A stretch of DNA of 64,000 bases from Sorghum bicolor (lineage: Eukaryota; Streptophyta; Magnoliopsida; Poales; Poaceae): assembly GCF_000003195.3 (NCBI RefSeq), contig NC_012876.2:45441276-45505275 (forward strand), written 5' to 3'. This document shows, piece by piece, positions 46,467 through 55,928 of this stretch (position 1 is the stretch's first letter; every line of letters starts with the position of its first letter). A program made the position numbers and the translations under genes. The notes below the pieces were generated by a model. It did no database searches and was not told the origin of the DNA. It saw only the letters and a list, made by a program, of their open reading frames with translations.

Positions 46467-47984
46467 GACCGACGTCAACATCTAGCTTGGCGGAGTTACT
46501 CCCTAAATTTATCAAGTAAGTTTTTATTTGCTCTTCTTATTTATTCTATTCTGTCTTAGTATTTAATTTATCTTAAAAGGAAAAATTTAGAAAACCAAAT
46601 AAATATTTTCTTGCTTTTATTCACTGCACTTTAATAAACATGAAAACAAAATAAAAAGAGTGTGTAGATAAGTGTGCTTTATTTTCCTGCTAAGTTTAAT
46701 CTCTAAAAAAAATAAAGACCAAAAATATGCATGATGGAAATGATGAACAGTTGCTCTGTTTGCTTACTTACAAGTACCTAGCTTTTATATTAGAATTCTT
46801 CCAGGAATTACTAAAACTGAAATTACTATCTTTGGAAAGCAAAACTAAAGTCTAGGTAAGAGAAAGGCATGATATAAAGTTGAGCTACTGTTTATCTTGT
46901 TCCTACTACACCAAGTTCTAGAAACTTATTTTGAAAACTTACAAATCATATGATGAGTTCCTAGCATAACAAAACTACCTACCACAGCCATACTTGCTAT
47001 AACATCTTTTACTATATTCACATTGAGTTTGATCGAGCTGTGTAGACCCTTAGGAGCTTTTCATGTGGTTAAATTAAGATATTCACTTGCACACATCTAC
47101 CACAGCATTTATAACCAATCATTAAAATTGCTAAAAATATTATCACTCACTGTCCTGAATATTGTTATTCTCTCTCTCTAAAAAGATTCAATGCAAAAGA
47201 GGCATGGGGTATGCAAAAATATACGAGGAAATAAAAAAGGGGCAAGTGCCCGGAACCTCGATAAAAGAAAAAGAGTGAGACGAGAGGTAAAAATGGACAA
47301 GTGTCCGAAGTAGAATTAGGGGTACAAAGATGCCCACTTGAGCGGAAAAAATGGACAAGTGTCCGACAGTAGAATTAGGGGTATCCACTACCCACCTGTA
47401 AAAAAAAAGAGAGAAAAAGATAGCCCATGTTCTCCCAAAGCAAAGATCAAAGAGGAGGAGAGATAGCAATATAAGGAGCAATGAGAACTAAGTTTTATTA
47501 TCACTTATGCATTTTCACTATCATTTACTCCACCACACATGCACATCTTGATTTAATTATATGCTGAGTTCCTTTGGATCCATGGCTCGATTAGACAACA
47601 TATGTATGAGCTGTTTTCCACTCCTATGAGCTCCACTTAAATATTCCATTAGCTATAGGTAAGTGATATTATGGTAAGGATCCACAAATACCACATATAG
47701 AGAGACCTGAGAGAATCATTGCTGGGAACTCTGAGTTTTATTTTGAAAACCTATGAAAAACTCTGGAACAAAGGTGAAGTATAAACAGGAGGGATAGTGC
47801 TTGACTTAACTATTTTGTCTTTCGATTACTTAAGACTTAAGTGCAGGTACTAAACTCCATACCACTTCACTCTAATCTGGAAGAATTTTTATGTACAAGC
47901 ATGTGTGCCTGTCAGGAAAGAAAACATCGAAGCAACTCCTGATCCATCTGAGTTTAGCTGTTTGCTCAGGGACGAGCAAAGGGT
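46467..47984 (+). other. E4 3' noncoding region
   Basis: AT-rich sequence similar in its second half to the 3' regions of E2 and E3. It contains the hairpin series and ends in the polypurine tract. No gene seen. Confidence 0.6.
47240..47393 (+). other. E4 conserved hairpin series
   Basis: Stems are GGGCA-AG-TGCCC (47240-47251), GGACA-AG-TGTCC (47295-47306, repeated at 47353-47364) and GGGTA-tccac-TACCC (47379-47393). The sense order matches E2 and E3, with one unit duplicated. The region around is purine-rich. Confidence 0.7.
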
Positions 47985-47999
47985 AAGCTTGGGGGAGTT
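47985..47999 (+). promoter_or_regulatory. E4 polypurine tract
   Basis: AAGCTTGGGGGAGTT (about 47985-47999) abuts the 3' LTR at 48000. Confidence 0.88.
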
Positions 48000-49513
48000 T
48001 GTTGACGGTCCTTAAGTACTAAAATTAATAATCAAATAAACATGAAAAAGGATCAATATGAAACAAACATCTAGAATTAGGGTTTTATCTGACAGAATTC
48101 CACGAGTTTTGGTGTTTATCTATTCCTGCAGGGAGTTATCAGGAATTATGGAGAGAAGGCCCACATGTCATGTTTACAACGAGGTAATTACGTGCCGCAC
48201 AATTTTCCTCAATCTAGAAGGGTCCAGAAGCCACGGGAACGAACGGGAAGCGATTCGGGCTCGGGGGCAGGGCGCCCGCCCAACCGCCTTGGGCGCCCGC
48301 CCAGGTCAGGAGGCCAATCAGGAATCTGCTTCAGGACTACGCTCCACCGACCTAAAGGATCAATCTAAACCATACAATCTATGTCGGTTTGATCCAATGG
48401 CTCACGTTCACTTGAGGGGACTATAAAACCAGACCCCCTGGCCCCTGGAGGAAGAGAGGAGAAATCATTATTCAGAGGTAGCCATCAAAGTTAGGGTTTA
48501 GAGCTTCTCTCCCACAGAGAATTAGAATTAGCTACTCCCTAATCCTTCAAGTTTAGAGGTTTATTAGATAGCAATTAGAGAAGTAGAGCACTACGCTCTG
48601 GATTCGGATCTTCGGTAATAAAGATTGGTATTATTCATATCTTTCTCTAATTCTTTGTTCTAATTGCATTATGTCTCTAATTATTATGTTCTTAGTTTGC
48701 TCTAGTTCTATATTTGATATAGTTCTAATTGATAATGAATTTATGTATAAGTTTGCAAAGCGCTTAGCTCTTGACGCGAGGGAGTTAGGTGATAGATCAC
48801 ATGTGAGCGTGATGCTTAGATGTTATTTATCTGCAAATGTATCCTATTGGCCGAGTCGTGTGGTAGTTAGTGATAGTGACAGCTTCGTTGATTCTTATAT
48901 AGTCCACCCTCCGTTGATAGGACAGGCAGAACCGGTATTGTGGAGTAAGTCATGCGATGCTCTGATTTACTTTATCAATGTTCCTTATACATGAATGAAG
49001 AGTCTTTTATGCTATATATGATCTTGTAGATAACTAGAGTAGATTATGACTTAGTAGTTAGTAGATAACTTAGAATCCATTCTCTAGCTAATCCGACATC
49101 ACCTACATATATGAGGAGTAGTCTATTTTCTAATCGTTGTGCTCTTTATCCCATGAACTTATACTTTATTATCATTATCTTTATGGTTTACCCCCTGCTA
49201 AAGTATGTGACTGTGTGACGAGTTTCTCATTAGTAATCATGTTCTTGCAAGTTTATCTCTAGTCTATGCCTTGATAGATTTTGCCCCTTGATTTAATTTC
49301 ATCTTCTTGAGATCCCTTGAGCAAAATTATAAATAACGATACCTGGAATACTTATCCTGGTGAAATGCTACAATGAGGTGTTTTATCTGTGCGCTTGCGG
49401 ATAGAATAGATTATTTTCTAGAGAGCCTTTACATTTATAAATACCTTTGTACACTCTGGCGCCATGCTAGGGATGACAACCTAGTATCTAAGTGGTGTTA
49501 GCTAGTGTCAACA
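48000..49513 (+). repeat. E4 3' LTR
   Basis: It has the same length as the 5' LTR (1514 bases), with about 28 substitutions and no indels. GC boxes are at 48270-48281 and 48291-48302. Confidence 0.95.
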
Positions 49514-49518
49514 CATGG

Positions 49519-50651
49519 AATTAGAACGAACTACAAAAATATTTCCTATGTTATTCTCAACTATATAGTCTAGCATTATCATAGTTAGTGCAAGCATACT
49601 TAGCAATCATTGCGAGACAAGACTACGCCCATGCATAGTGATATTAGCAAGGTAAATGAGAAACATAGCAATCACTCCCCTGTAATAATGTTGCTCTGCC
49701 AGCCCAATACACGAGAGGGGGACTATATAAGAATCAATGAAGCTGTCACCATCACGAACTACCCCACGATCTGGCATATTGTGTACAATCGCAGATAAAT
49801 ACGGTATAAGCACCACGCCTACACAATATCCATCATTTACCCATGGATCCGATGGATAAACGCTATACGATCCTACAAGTACATAACTATGATAAACTAA
49901 GAACAATATAATCTTGAATATAAACAAGTAGAGCAAAGTCATAAGCAATATATTGAAGTAGAACAAAGTCATATTCATAATATTGAAGAACAAAGATAAT
50001 TAGAAACCAATTAGAAGCACAATTAGAGAATTACCAAGAATCCTCTTGACAGATCTGGAAATCAATCGAAGATTGACTCCTTCTAGTTCTAATCCTATGT
50101 AGCTATGCTAATCTAGATATCTAATTGATGTGGTAGCTCTAATCTTGATCAGAGGCTTCTTCTCCCTTGAGAATAATGAATTAGGGTTGAGAGGCTTTCT
50201 CCTCCAGGGGCCAGGGGGTCCGGTTTTATAGTCCCTTCAAGTGAATATGGGTCGTTGGATCAAACCGACATAGATTGTATGGTTTAGATTCATCCTTTAG
50301 GTCAGTGGAGATCTTCCACGAAACAGAGTCCTGATTGGACTCAGGGAGGGGGCGGGTGCCCAGGGGAACAGGGCGGGCGCCCTGCCTCTGGCCCCGTTTC
50401 GTCTCCGCTTCGGTCTCGTGGCTTCTGGAGTCTTCTAGATGTAAGATAATTGCGCGGCTTGTTAATATCTCTATGTAATCCCGACGTGTGGGCCTTTCTT
50501 CCGTATTTCCTGATAAACCCTGCAGAAATAGACAAACACCAAAACTCATGGAATTCTGTCAGATAAAACCCTAAGTCTAGATGTTGATTTCATTTGGATC
50601 CTTTTCTTTATTTATTTGATAATTAAATTTGATACTTAAGGACCGTCAACA
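49519..50651 (-). repeat. E2 5' LTR, second segment
   Basis: It continues the E2 right LTR after E4 (CATGG at 49514-49518 is the duplicated target). It lacks 32 bases present in the left copy near 26255. Sense GC boxes are at 50382-50371 and 50361-50350, and TATAAAA is at 50230-50224. It ends GACCGTCAACA at 50651. Confidence 0.92.
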
Positions 50652-51633
50652 GCGTCGTCCCGACGCCCCCGCAAGCTCCATCGTCTTCGTCAGGTACACG
50701 AGCCAAGGTTCTCCTCAAGACAGGAGACCTTGGACTGAAGACCCGCAGGGAGAAGAAAGTTTTCCAGCAGCTAAAGAACAAGGATTTCATTCACACCCCC
50801 ACTCTTGATCCTATCTTGCTACAAGAAACATGTATGGATACCGAATTTGACATGATTTTCCAGATGGTGGGATGGACAAACTTTTGGGACATAATGGATC
50901 TAGGTTCCCGTATTCTCACCCTTGAATTTCTTTGCACTTTGCAATATTATGTGGGGGGAATCGCTTTTCGGATGTTCAAACAGGACATTATGTTGTCTTG
51001 GAGAAAATTGAGCGACCATATCGGTTTCTCTTCAAGATGCATCCTGGACATTGACTCCGACTTGCCCAATTTTGAGAGGCACCAGTTCTGGAGAGAGATA
51101 TCTAAGGATGAGTTTTATAGTCAAGCCCGAACCAGCGACATGGAACACCCCACTCTTAGGATGTTCCACAAATGGCTCGGGTACAATCTTTTCCATCGCG
51201 ATGATATTAGAAAAGTAAGAGTAGGAGACTTACAACTTCTTTATGCTGCTACAAATAAAATACCCATTTCACCTGTTACTATTTTGGTTTCTCATTGGCT
51301 TAGTATACCTAGTCTTCAGGGACCTGTCAGTTGTACTTCACTCATCACTCGTCTAGCTTCTAGTCTTCATTTGGTAGAAAACTCGTCATTGGAATTCATT
51401 GACGAGTTAAAAATTTATCATGGCTATGACACATTTAGGCAAGCTCGGATGCAGAAAAAAGAGGGGAACGTAATGTATATGTTATATGATAATAAAGGTA
51501 AGATTCGGTTACCTAACCCGAACATTGGCCTCTATGTTGTTCAAAATTATTTGATTGAGATTGCAGTGGCACCGGTAACCAGAGAGCTCCATAGCGGGTG
51601 GCATCCAAAAGGATGACCACCCATCAAGAACGC
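50652..51633 (+). pseudogene. E1 ATHILA ORF, 3' part
   Basis: It resumes after E2 in the frame of 25313. Blocks include NKDFIHTPTLDPILLQETCM, GSRILTLEFLCTLQYYVGGI and MEHPTLRMFHKWLGYNLFHR. The frame shifts near 51577 (one base fewer than E4) and ends at a TGA at 51614-51616. E5 is inserted at 51634, so the remaining part of the ORF and the rest of E1 lie outside the window. Confidence 0.85.
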
Positions 51634-52858
51634 TGTTGACGGTTCTTAAGTATCAATTTTAATTAAGAAATAAACAAGAGAAAGGACCAATATGCAAACA
51701 ACACCTAGAATTAGGGTTTGATCTGACATAATTCTACGTGTTTTGTTGCCTATCTGTTTCTGCAGAGGGTTATCAGGAAATAAGGAAGAACGGCCCACAT
51801 GTCGGGATTACATATTGATAATAACGCACCGCGCAATTTTCTACCATCTAGAAGACTCCACAAGCCACGGGAATGAACGGGAAGGCGATCGGGCCCGGGG
51901 GCAGGGCGCCCGCCCTCCCCCCAAGGGCACCCGCCCTAGAGTTGTAACCAATCCCATCCAACACCGCGGATCACGCTCCACCGACCTAAAGGATCAAGGA
52001 TAACCGTTCAATCAATGTCGGTTTGATCCAATGGCCCACGTTCACCTGAGGGGACTATATAAGTAGACCCCCTGGCCCCTGGAGGAGAACAAGTTCATCA
52101 TAGAGTTGAGAGGAGCCCTCGAAGGATAACCTCTCCTCTAAATAGACTTAGGGCTTAGCATCCAATGTGAGTAGAATTAGTTCTTCTGAGTTGTACTAGA
52201 TTGAGAGAGATAGAGTGGAGGTGTAGATCGGAGGAAGCCCGGCCTGTCGGTGTCTACTCCGAGGTTGTACCTGCGGGATCAAGTTCTGCTAACCCGAAGC
52301 TTGTTCCTAGGATTCTTCAGTATTTCGAATTCTAAATTCTAGTAAGTTCTTGTTTTATTGTTCTTTGGTTTATGAGTTTACTTTAATCTCTTCGCGTAGA
52401 GTCTAGAGTAATCATCTCTAGCATAGATGTGGTGTTTGGGCTAGGATACTCATAGATATTCCCTGACTAGCTGGACCGTGGTAGTAGCGAGGAACGTGAC
52501 ATTTCCGAGTTACCTTTGCAGACCATATCTCATTAGCCGGAAGGATAGGGTTTATAGGTGTGGGTGGAACATCCTTTGTGGTGTCTAGATTCTGTAAGCT
52601 TCCCCAATAGAACAATAGATTATCCTTACCAAGGTTAGAAAGAGATTACGGTTGTAGTCTTCTCTATATATCACTCACATCGAGAAACATTCTTTGTAGC
52701 CTAAAGCCTAGTTGTAATAGACTGGGTTAGTCAGATGCACTCTTTCTCCTAGTGGTAAAAATATAAATACGATACTCTGGATAACATCCCGGGTGAAGTG
52801 CTCACCGATATCCGTGCGCTTGCAGATCAATTTCTTATTGCGTTCCCAAATGTCAACA
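51634..52858 (+). repeat. E5 5' LTR
   Basis: It begins TGTTGACGGTTCTTAAG and ends TGTCAACA, 1225 bases. GC boxes are at 51904-51915 and 51925-51936 (second box with one change) and TATATAAG is at 52056-52063. Beyond the promoter part it differs from the E1 and E4 LTRs, so it is a separate family. Confidence 0.9.
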
Positions 52859-52866
52859 AGCATTTC

Positions 52867-52884
52867 TGGTGCCGTTGCCGGGGA
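52867..52884 (+). promoter_or_regulatory. E5 primer binding site (tRNA-Asp)
   Basis: TGGTGCCGTTGCCGGGGA is 17 of 18 complementary to the tRNA-Asp 3' end, 8 bases after the LTR. Confidence 0.88.
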
Positions 52885-52970
52885 GAAAGACGGTTTGCTG
52901 AGATAACCTTGAGTCTTACTACTAGCTTGTATCTATTATATTCTTTATTTATTTTCTTTACTCTTACCTT

Positions 52971-54562
52971 ATGGAAAACCAAGATTCTAAATCTATCTAT
53001 CAATTTGCAACACCTTCAAAAACTGACCTTTTACCATGGGAGTCATCACAGCCTTTCCAAACATCCCAGTATAGGTTAAGTTCTAGGTTGAGTGTTATGA
53101 TTCAAAACCTATCTTTTCAGGAAAGGAAGATGAAAACCTTTACCTTCATATTAGAGATTTTGAGCAAACATGTGATTGTCTTCGCATTAAAGGCATTTCT
53201 GATAAAACTTTATGTTCGAAGCTTTTTCCTTTTTCTTTGAGGGGAGAAGCTAGATAATGGTATAATGAGAAGGTAAGTCAACAATGAGGTGAATGGGGAG
53301 TTTTACGAGCCAACTTTTGTCTAGATTTTTATTCCCTCGACCGTATCGGCGACCTTAGACTTGAAGTCCTATCTTTTAAACAAAAAGATAATGAAACTTT
53401 GGGAAAATCCTGGAAACGTTTTTCTGATCTTTTAGAATCTGGTCAAAACCTTAATCTTGAAGACCCTGTTCTTTTATTTCACTTTTTTCGAGGTCTTCAG
53501 AAAGATCATAAACAAATGCTACATACAATGGCTAGAGGTTCTTTCTTTCGCATCCCTACTGATGATGCTAGATTGATCCTAGATAGAATCCTAGAAGCTG
53601 AGATGGATAATACCCTCCATGATGAAACCCACGAAGTCGAAGTAGACACTGTGCCAAATTCTCCATCTACTTTAGCTATCCCAAGTTCTGAGCCACAAAA
53701 GGAGGAAATTCCACCACCTGATTTCATGCTGGATATAGAACCTGATCTTTTTGCCGATTTTGGAAACATTTCAAACTACCATTCTATTAACAGACCCCAA
53801 AACGGCCATTTTAGCATTTGTTTACCAAGTGAGCATCAATTAAGAGAGCTTATCGCAGTCATGAGTAGCGAATGGTTGGAGGAATCAGAGCTTTCCTCTG
53901 ATGTGATCCATTTGGACACACCTCCTATAACTATACGCTGTGCTTATGATTCTGATCAATTTGATGCTCTCTATAATCCTGTTGTGGGGATCAACATCAT
54001 GTCTGAATCTTTTGCACTTAAACTATTTAAAAATTTGGTCTTAACCCGCACAACAAAGGTCATAAAGGAATCTTCGGGACGATTAGTCCCCAGTGTTGGA
54101 ATTATAAATGTCCTACCCCTTATGGTAGAAGGCTCCATGGTTCATTTGAACTTCTATATCTTTGATACAAGTGACTCTGACCTATTGACAGGACAACCTT
54201 TTAGAAGACTCCTTTATGAAGGTCATACTGGAAAGCTACACATTTCTTTTGGAAAAACTTTTAAATTTCCCATAACGATTTCTCACTCCATAAATAATAA
54301 GGCCGAGTCTTATCTTTTGCTTGATCCTATGGAGGAGGTAAAGGCTGCATCTCTAGAGCTTTTAGAAGAACCAGACTTAGACGACGAAGCTCCGTTCTTC
54401 ATAGGAGAAGAGGCCAAACCTTCTGAACCTGAACCCTTAGATGAGTTTGCAGATTCGCCTAGACCTCCCATAGAGCTTAAAACTTTACCACCCAGTTTTA
54501 TCTATGCTTTCCTAAACAATAATCCAGATTTTCCTGTGATCATTAACGATAAACTCACTTAG
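52971..54562 (+). pseudogene. E5 gag and protease-like region, broken
   Basis: A start ATG at 52971 (MENQDSKSIYQFATPSKTDL) leads into a frameshift near 53115. The Gag core then reads DFEQTCDCLRIKGISDKTL and LFPFSLRGEAR in a second frame, interrupted by TAA at 53255-53257 and TGA at 53285-53287, and is open from there to TAG at 54560-54562. The protease-like part has FDALYNPVVGINIMSESFAL where an aspartic protease would have Asp-Thr/Ser-Gly, and DLLTGQPFRRLL for the ILGRPFL block. The catalytic aspartate appears to be missing, so this domain is probably not an active protease. Confidence 0.8.
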
Positions 54563-55418
54563 GAGCAAACTCTGCGATTAATGACCATTCTTGAGAAACA
54601 TCACTCAGTTTTCGGCTACTCACACCAAGATCTTACAGGAATCAGTCCTATGATTTGTACTCATCGTATTCCAACGGATCCTTCTGTTTCACCTTCTCGA
54701 GAGCCCCAACGTAGACTTAACAATGCGATGAGAGAGGTAGTTAAAAAGGAAGTTATAAAATTGCTGCATGTAGGGATTATATATCCTGTGCCGCACAGTG
54801 AGTGGGTAAGCCGAGTTCAAGTTGTGCCTAAAAAGGGAGGCATGACTGTCATTGTGAATGAAAAGAACGAGCTAATTCCGCAACGCACCGTCACAGGATG
54901 GCAGATGTGCATAGACTATAGAAAACTGAACAAAGCCACGAGAAAGGATCATTTTCCTTTACCTTTCATAGATGAGATGCTAGAGCGATTAGCGAACCAT
55001 TCGTTCTTCTGTTTCTTAGATGGATATTCAGGGAATCACCAGATCCCGATCCATCCCAATGATCAAAGCAAAACCACTTTTACATGCCCATATGGAACTT
55101 ATGCTTACCGTAGAATGTCTTTTGGGTTATGTAATGCGCCAGCTTCTTTTCAAAGATGCATGATGTCTATATTTTCTGATATGATTGAAGAGATTATGGA
55201 AGTTTTCATGGATGATTTCTCTGTTTATGGAAAAACTTTTGATAGTTGTCTTGAAAACTTAGACAAGGTTTTGCAAAGATGTGAAGAAAAGCACTTAGTC
55301 CTTAATTGGGAAAAATGTCATTTTATGGTTAGGGAAGGAATAGTGCTGGGACAACTAGTGTCTGAAAGGGGTATTGAGGTAGACAGAGCTAAAATTGAAG
55401 TAATTTAACAACTACCTC
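54563..55418 (+). pseudogene. E5 reverse transcriptase, truncated by E6
   Basis: It continues in the same frame as the gag-protease after the TAG. RT motifs in order are VKKEVIKLLHVGIIYPVPHS, WQMCIDYRKLNKATRKDHFP, FCFLDGYSGNHQIPIHP, FGLCNAPASFQRCM and the catalytic VFMDDFSVYG (both Asp present). A TAA at 55406-55408 falls where relatives have Glu before Gln-Leu-Pro. The sequence is cut at 55419; RNase H and integrase would lie beyond E6. Confidence 0.88.
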
Positions 55419-55880
55419 TGTGGGGGTATAAACCCCTATACCCTTACGGCTGGACTTGGGCCAGGAGGCTTGGCCCATTACGAGACGAGTCCAAAGCTTG
55501 ATCCGACAACCTGGAGTTCCGCGCAAGGAGACAAGATGTGGAGATCAAGCAGGATTCTGGTCGGTTAGAATAGGAATTGATATCGAATTATCCATGGCAA
55601 TTGTAACCGACTAGGATTAGTTTCCAGATCTGTAACCCTGCCCTCCAGACTATATAAGGAGGGGCAAGGGACCCCCCTAGGACACATCATATTCTCTCAA
55701 CACAAATCAATACGACCAGACGCAGGACGTAGGTATTACGCCAACTCGGCGGCCGAACCTGGATAAAAAGCTTGTCCGTGTCTTGCGTCACCATCGAGTT
55801 CGTAGTTTGCGCACTGTCTACCGATAAACTACTACCGTGGGTATACCCCAAGGTAGACTGCCGACTAGCTTTCGTCGACA
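55419..55880 (+). repeat. E6 5' LTR
   Basis: It begins TGTGGGGGTATAAACCCC and ends GTCGACA. A TATA box, TATATAAGG, is at 55651-55659. It is short for a gypsy LTR but of the size reported for RIRE2. Confidence 0.85.
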
Positions 55881-55881
55881 G

Positions 55882-55900
55882 TGGCGCGCCAGGTAGGGGG
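55882..55900 (+). promoter_or_regulatory. E6 primer binding site
   Basis: TGGCGCGCCAGGTAGGGGG follows the LTR after one base, in the place and with the TGG start expected of a primer site. I have not identified the tRNA with certainty. Confidence 0.75.
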
Positions 55901-55928
55901 TGTGCGTGCAACTTTTCCGGCGAACAAG

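Larger units (their letters stand above)
40181..49513 (+). mobile_element. E4: complete non-autonomous Athila-like element
   Basis: This is the only element wholly in the window with both LTRs, primer site, polypurine tract and a perfect 5-base duplication (CATGG at 40176-40180 and 49514-49518). The length is 9333 bases and the LTRs are 1514 bases each. Coding order is gag (42049), protease (to 44002), a spacer with a promoter module, and the ATHILA ORF (44910-46466). RT, RNase H and integrase are absent. LTRs differ at about 28 of 1514 positions (hand count, about 1.9%). With the commonly used grass rate of 1.3e-8 per site per year this suggests under one million years. It must have moved using enzymes from another element. 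Confidence 0.95.
25410..50651 (-). mobile_element. E2: Athila-like gypsy element with double protease (minus)
   Basis: The LTRs are 25410-27060 (3') and 39693-40180 plus 49519-50651 (5', split by E4). The flanking duplication is GCATC (25405-25409) and GCGTC (50652-50656), differing at one base. The primer site is at 39684-39667 and the polypurine tract at 27075-27061. The only coding capacity is Gag, protease 1 and protease 2 (39532-38718, then 31065-29440, split by E3). No RT, integrase or ATHILA ORF is present. The LTRs differ at roughly 41 of 1620 positions plus a 32-base deletion in the right copy (hand count). Confidence 0.9.
8167..51633 (+). mobile_element. E1: Athila-like Ty3/gypsy, host of the nest
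   Basis: The parts of this element are the 5' LTR (8167-9663), primer site (9672-9689), gag start (9953-10575), gag end plus protease (23109-24441), internal promoter region (24930-24984), and ATHILA ORF (25313-25409, then 50652-51633). It is split by the CACTA element, by E2 and by E5; its 3' end and 3' LTR lie right of the window. It is close to E4 in gag, protease and ATHILA ORF. No RT, RNase H or integrase lies between protease and ATHILA ORF, as in E4. It carries several stops and indels. Confidence 0.85.
51634..55418 (+). mobile_element. E5: Athila-like gypsy with RT, 5' part
   Basis: It has an LTR (51634-52858), primer site (52867-52884), and gag, protease and RT up to 55418, where E6 is inserted. 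The remainder lies beyond E6, outside the window. It is the only Athila-like element here with a reverse transcriptase. Confidence 0.85.
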
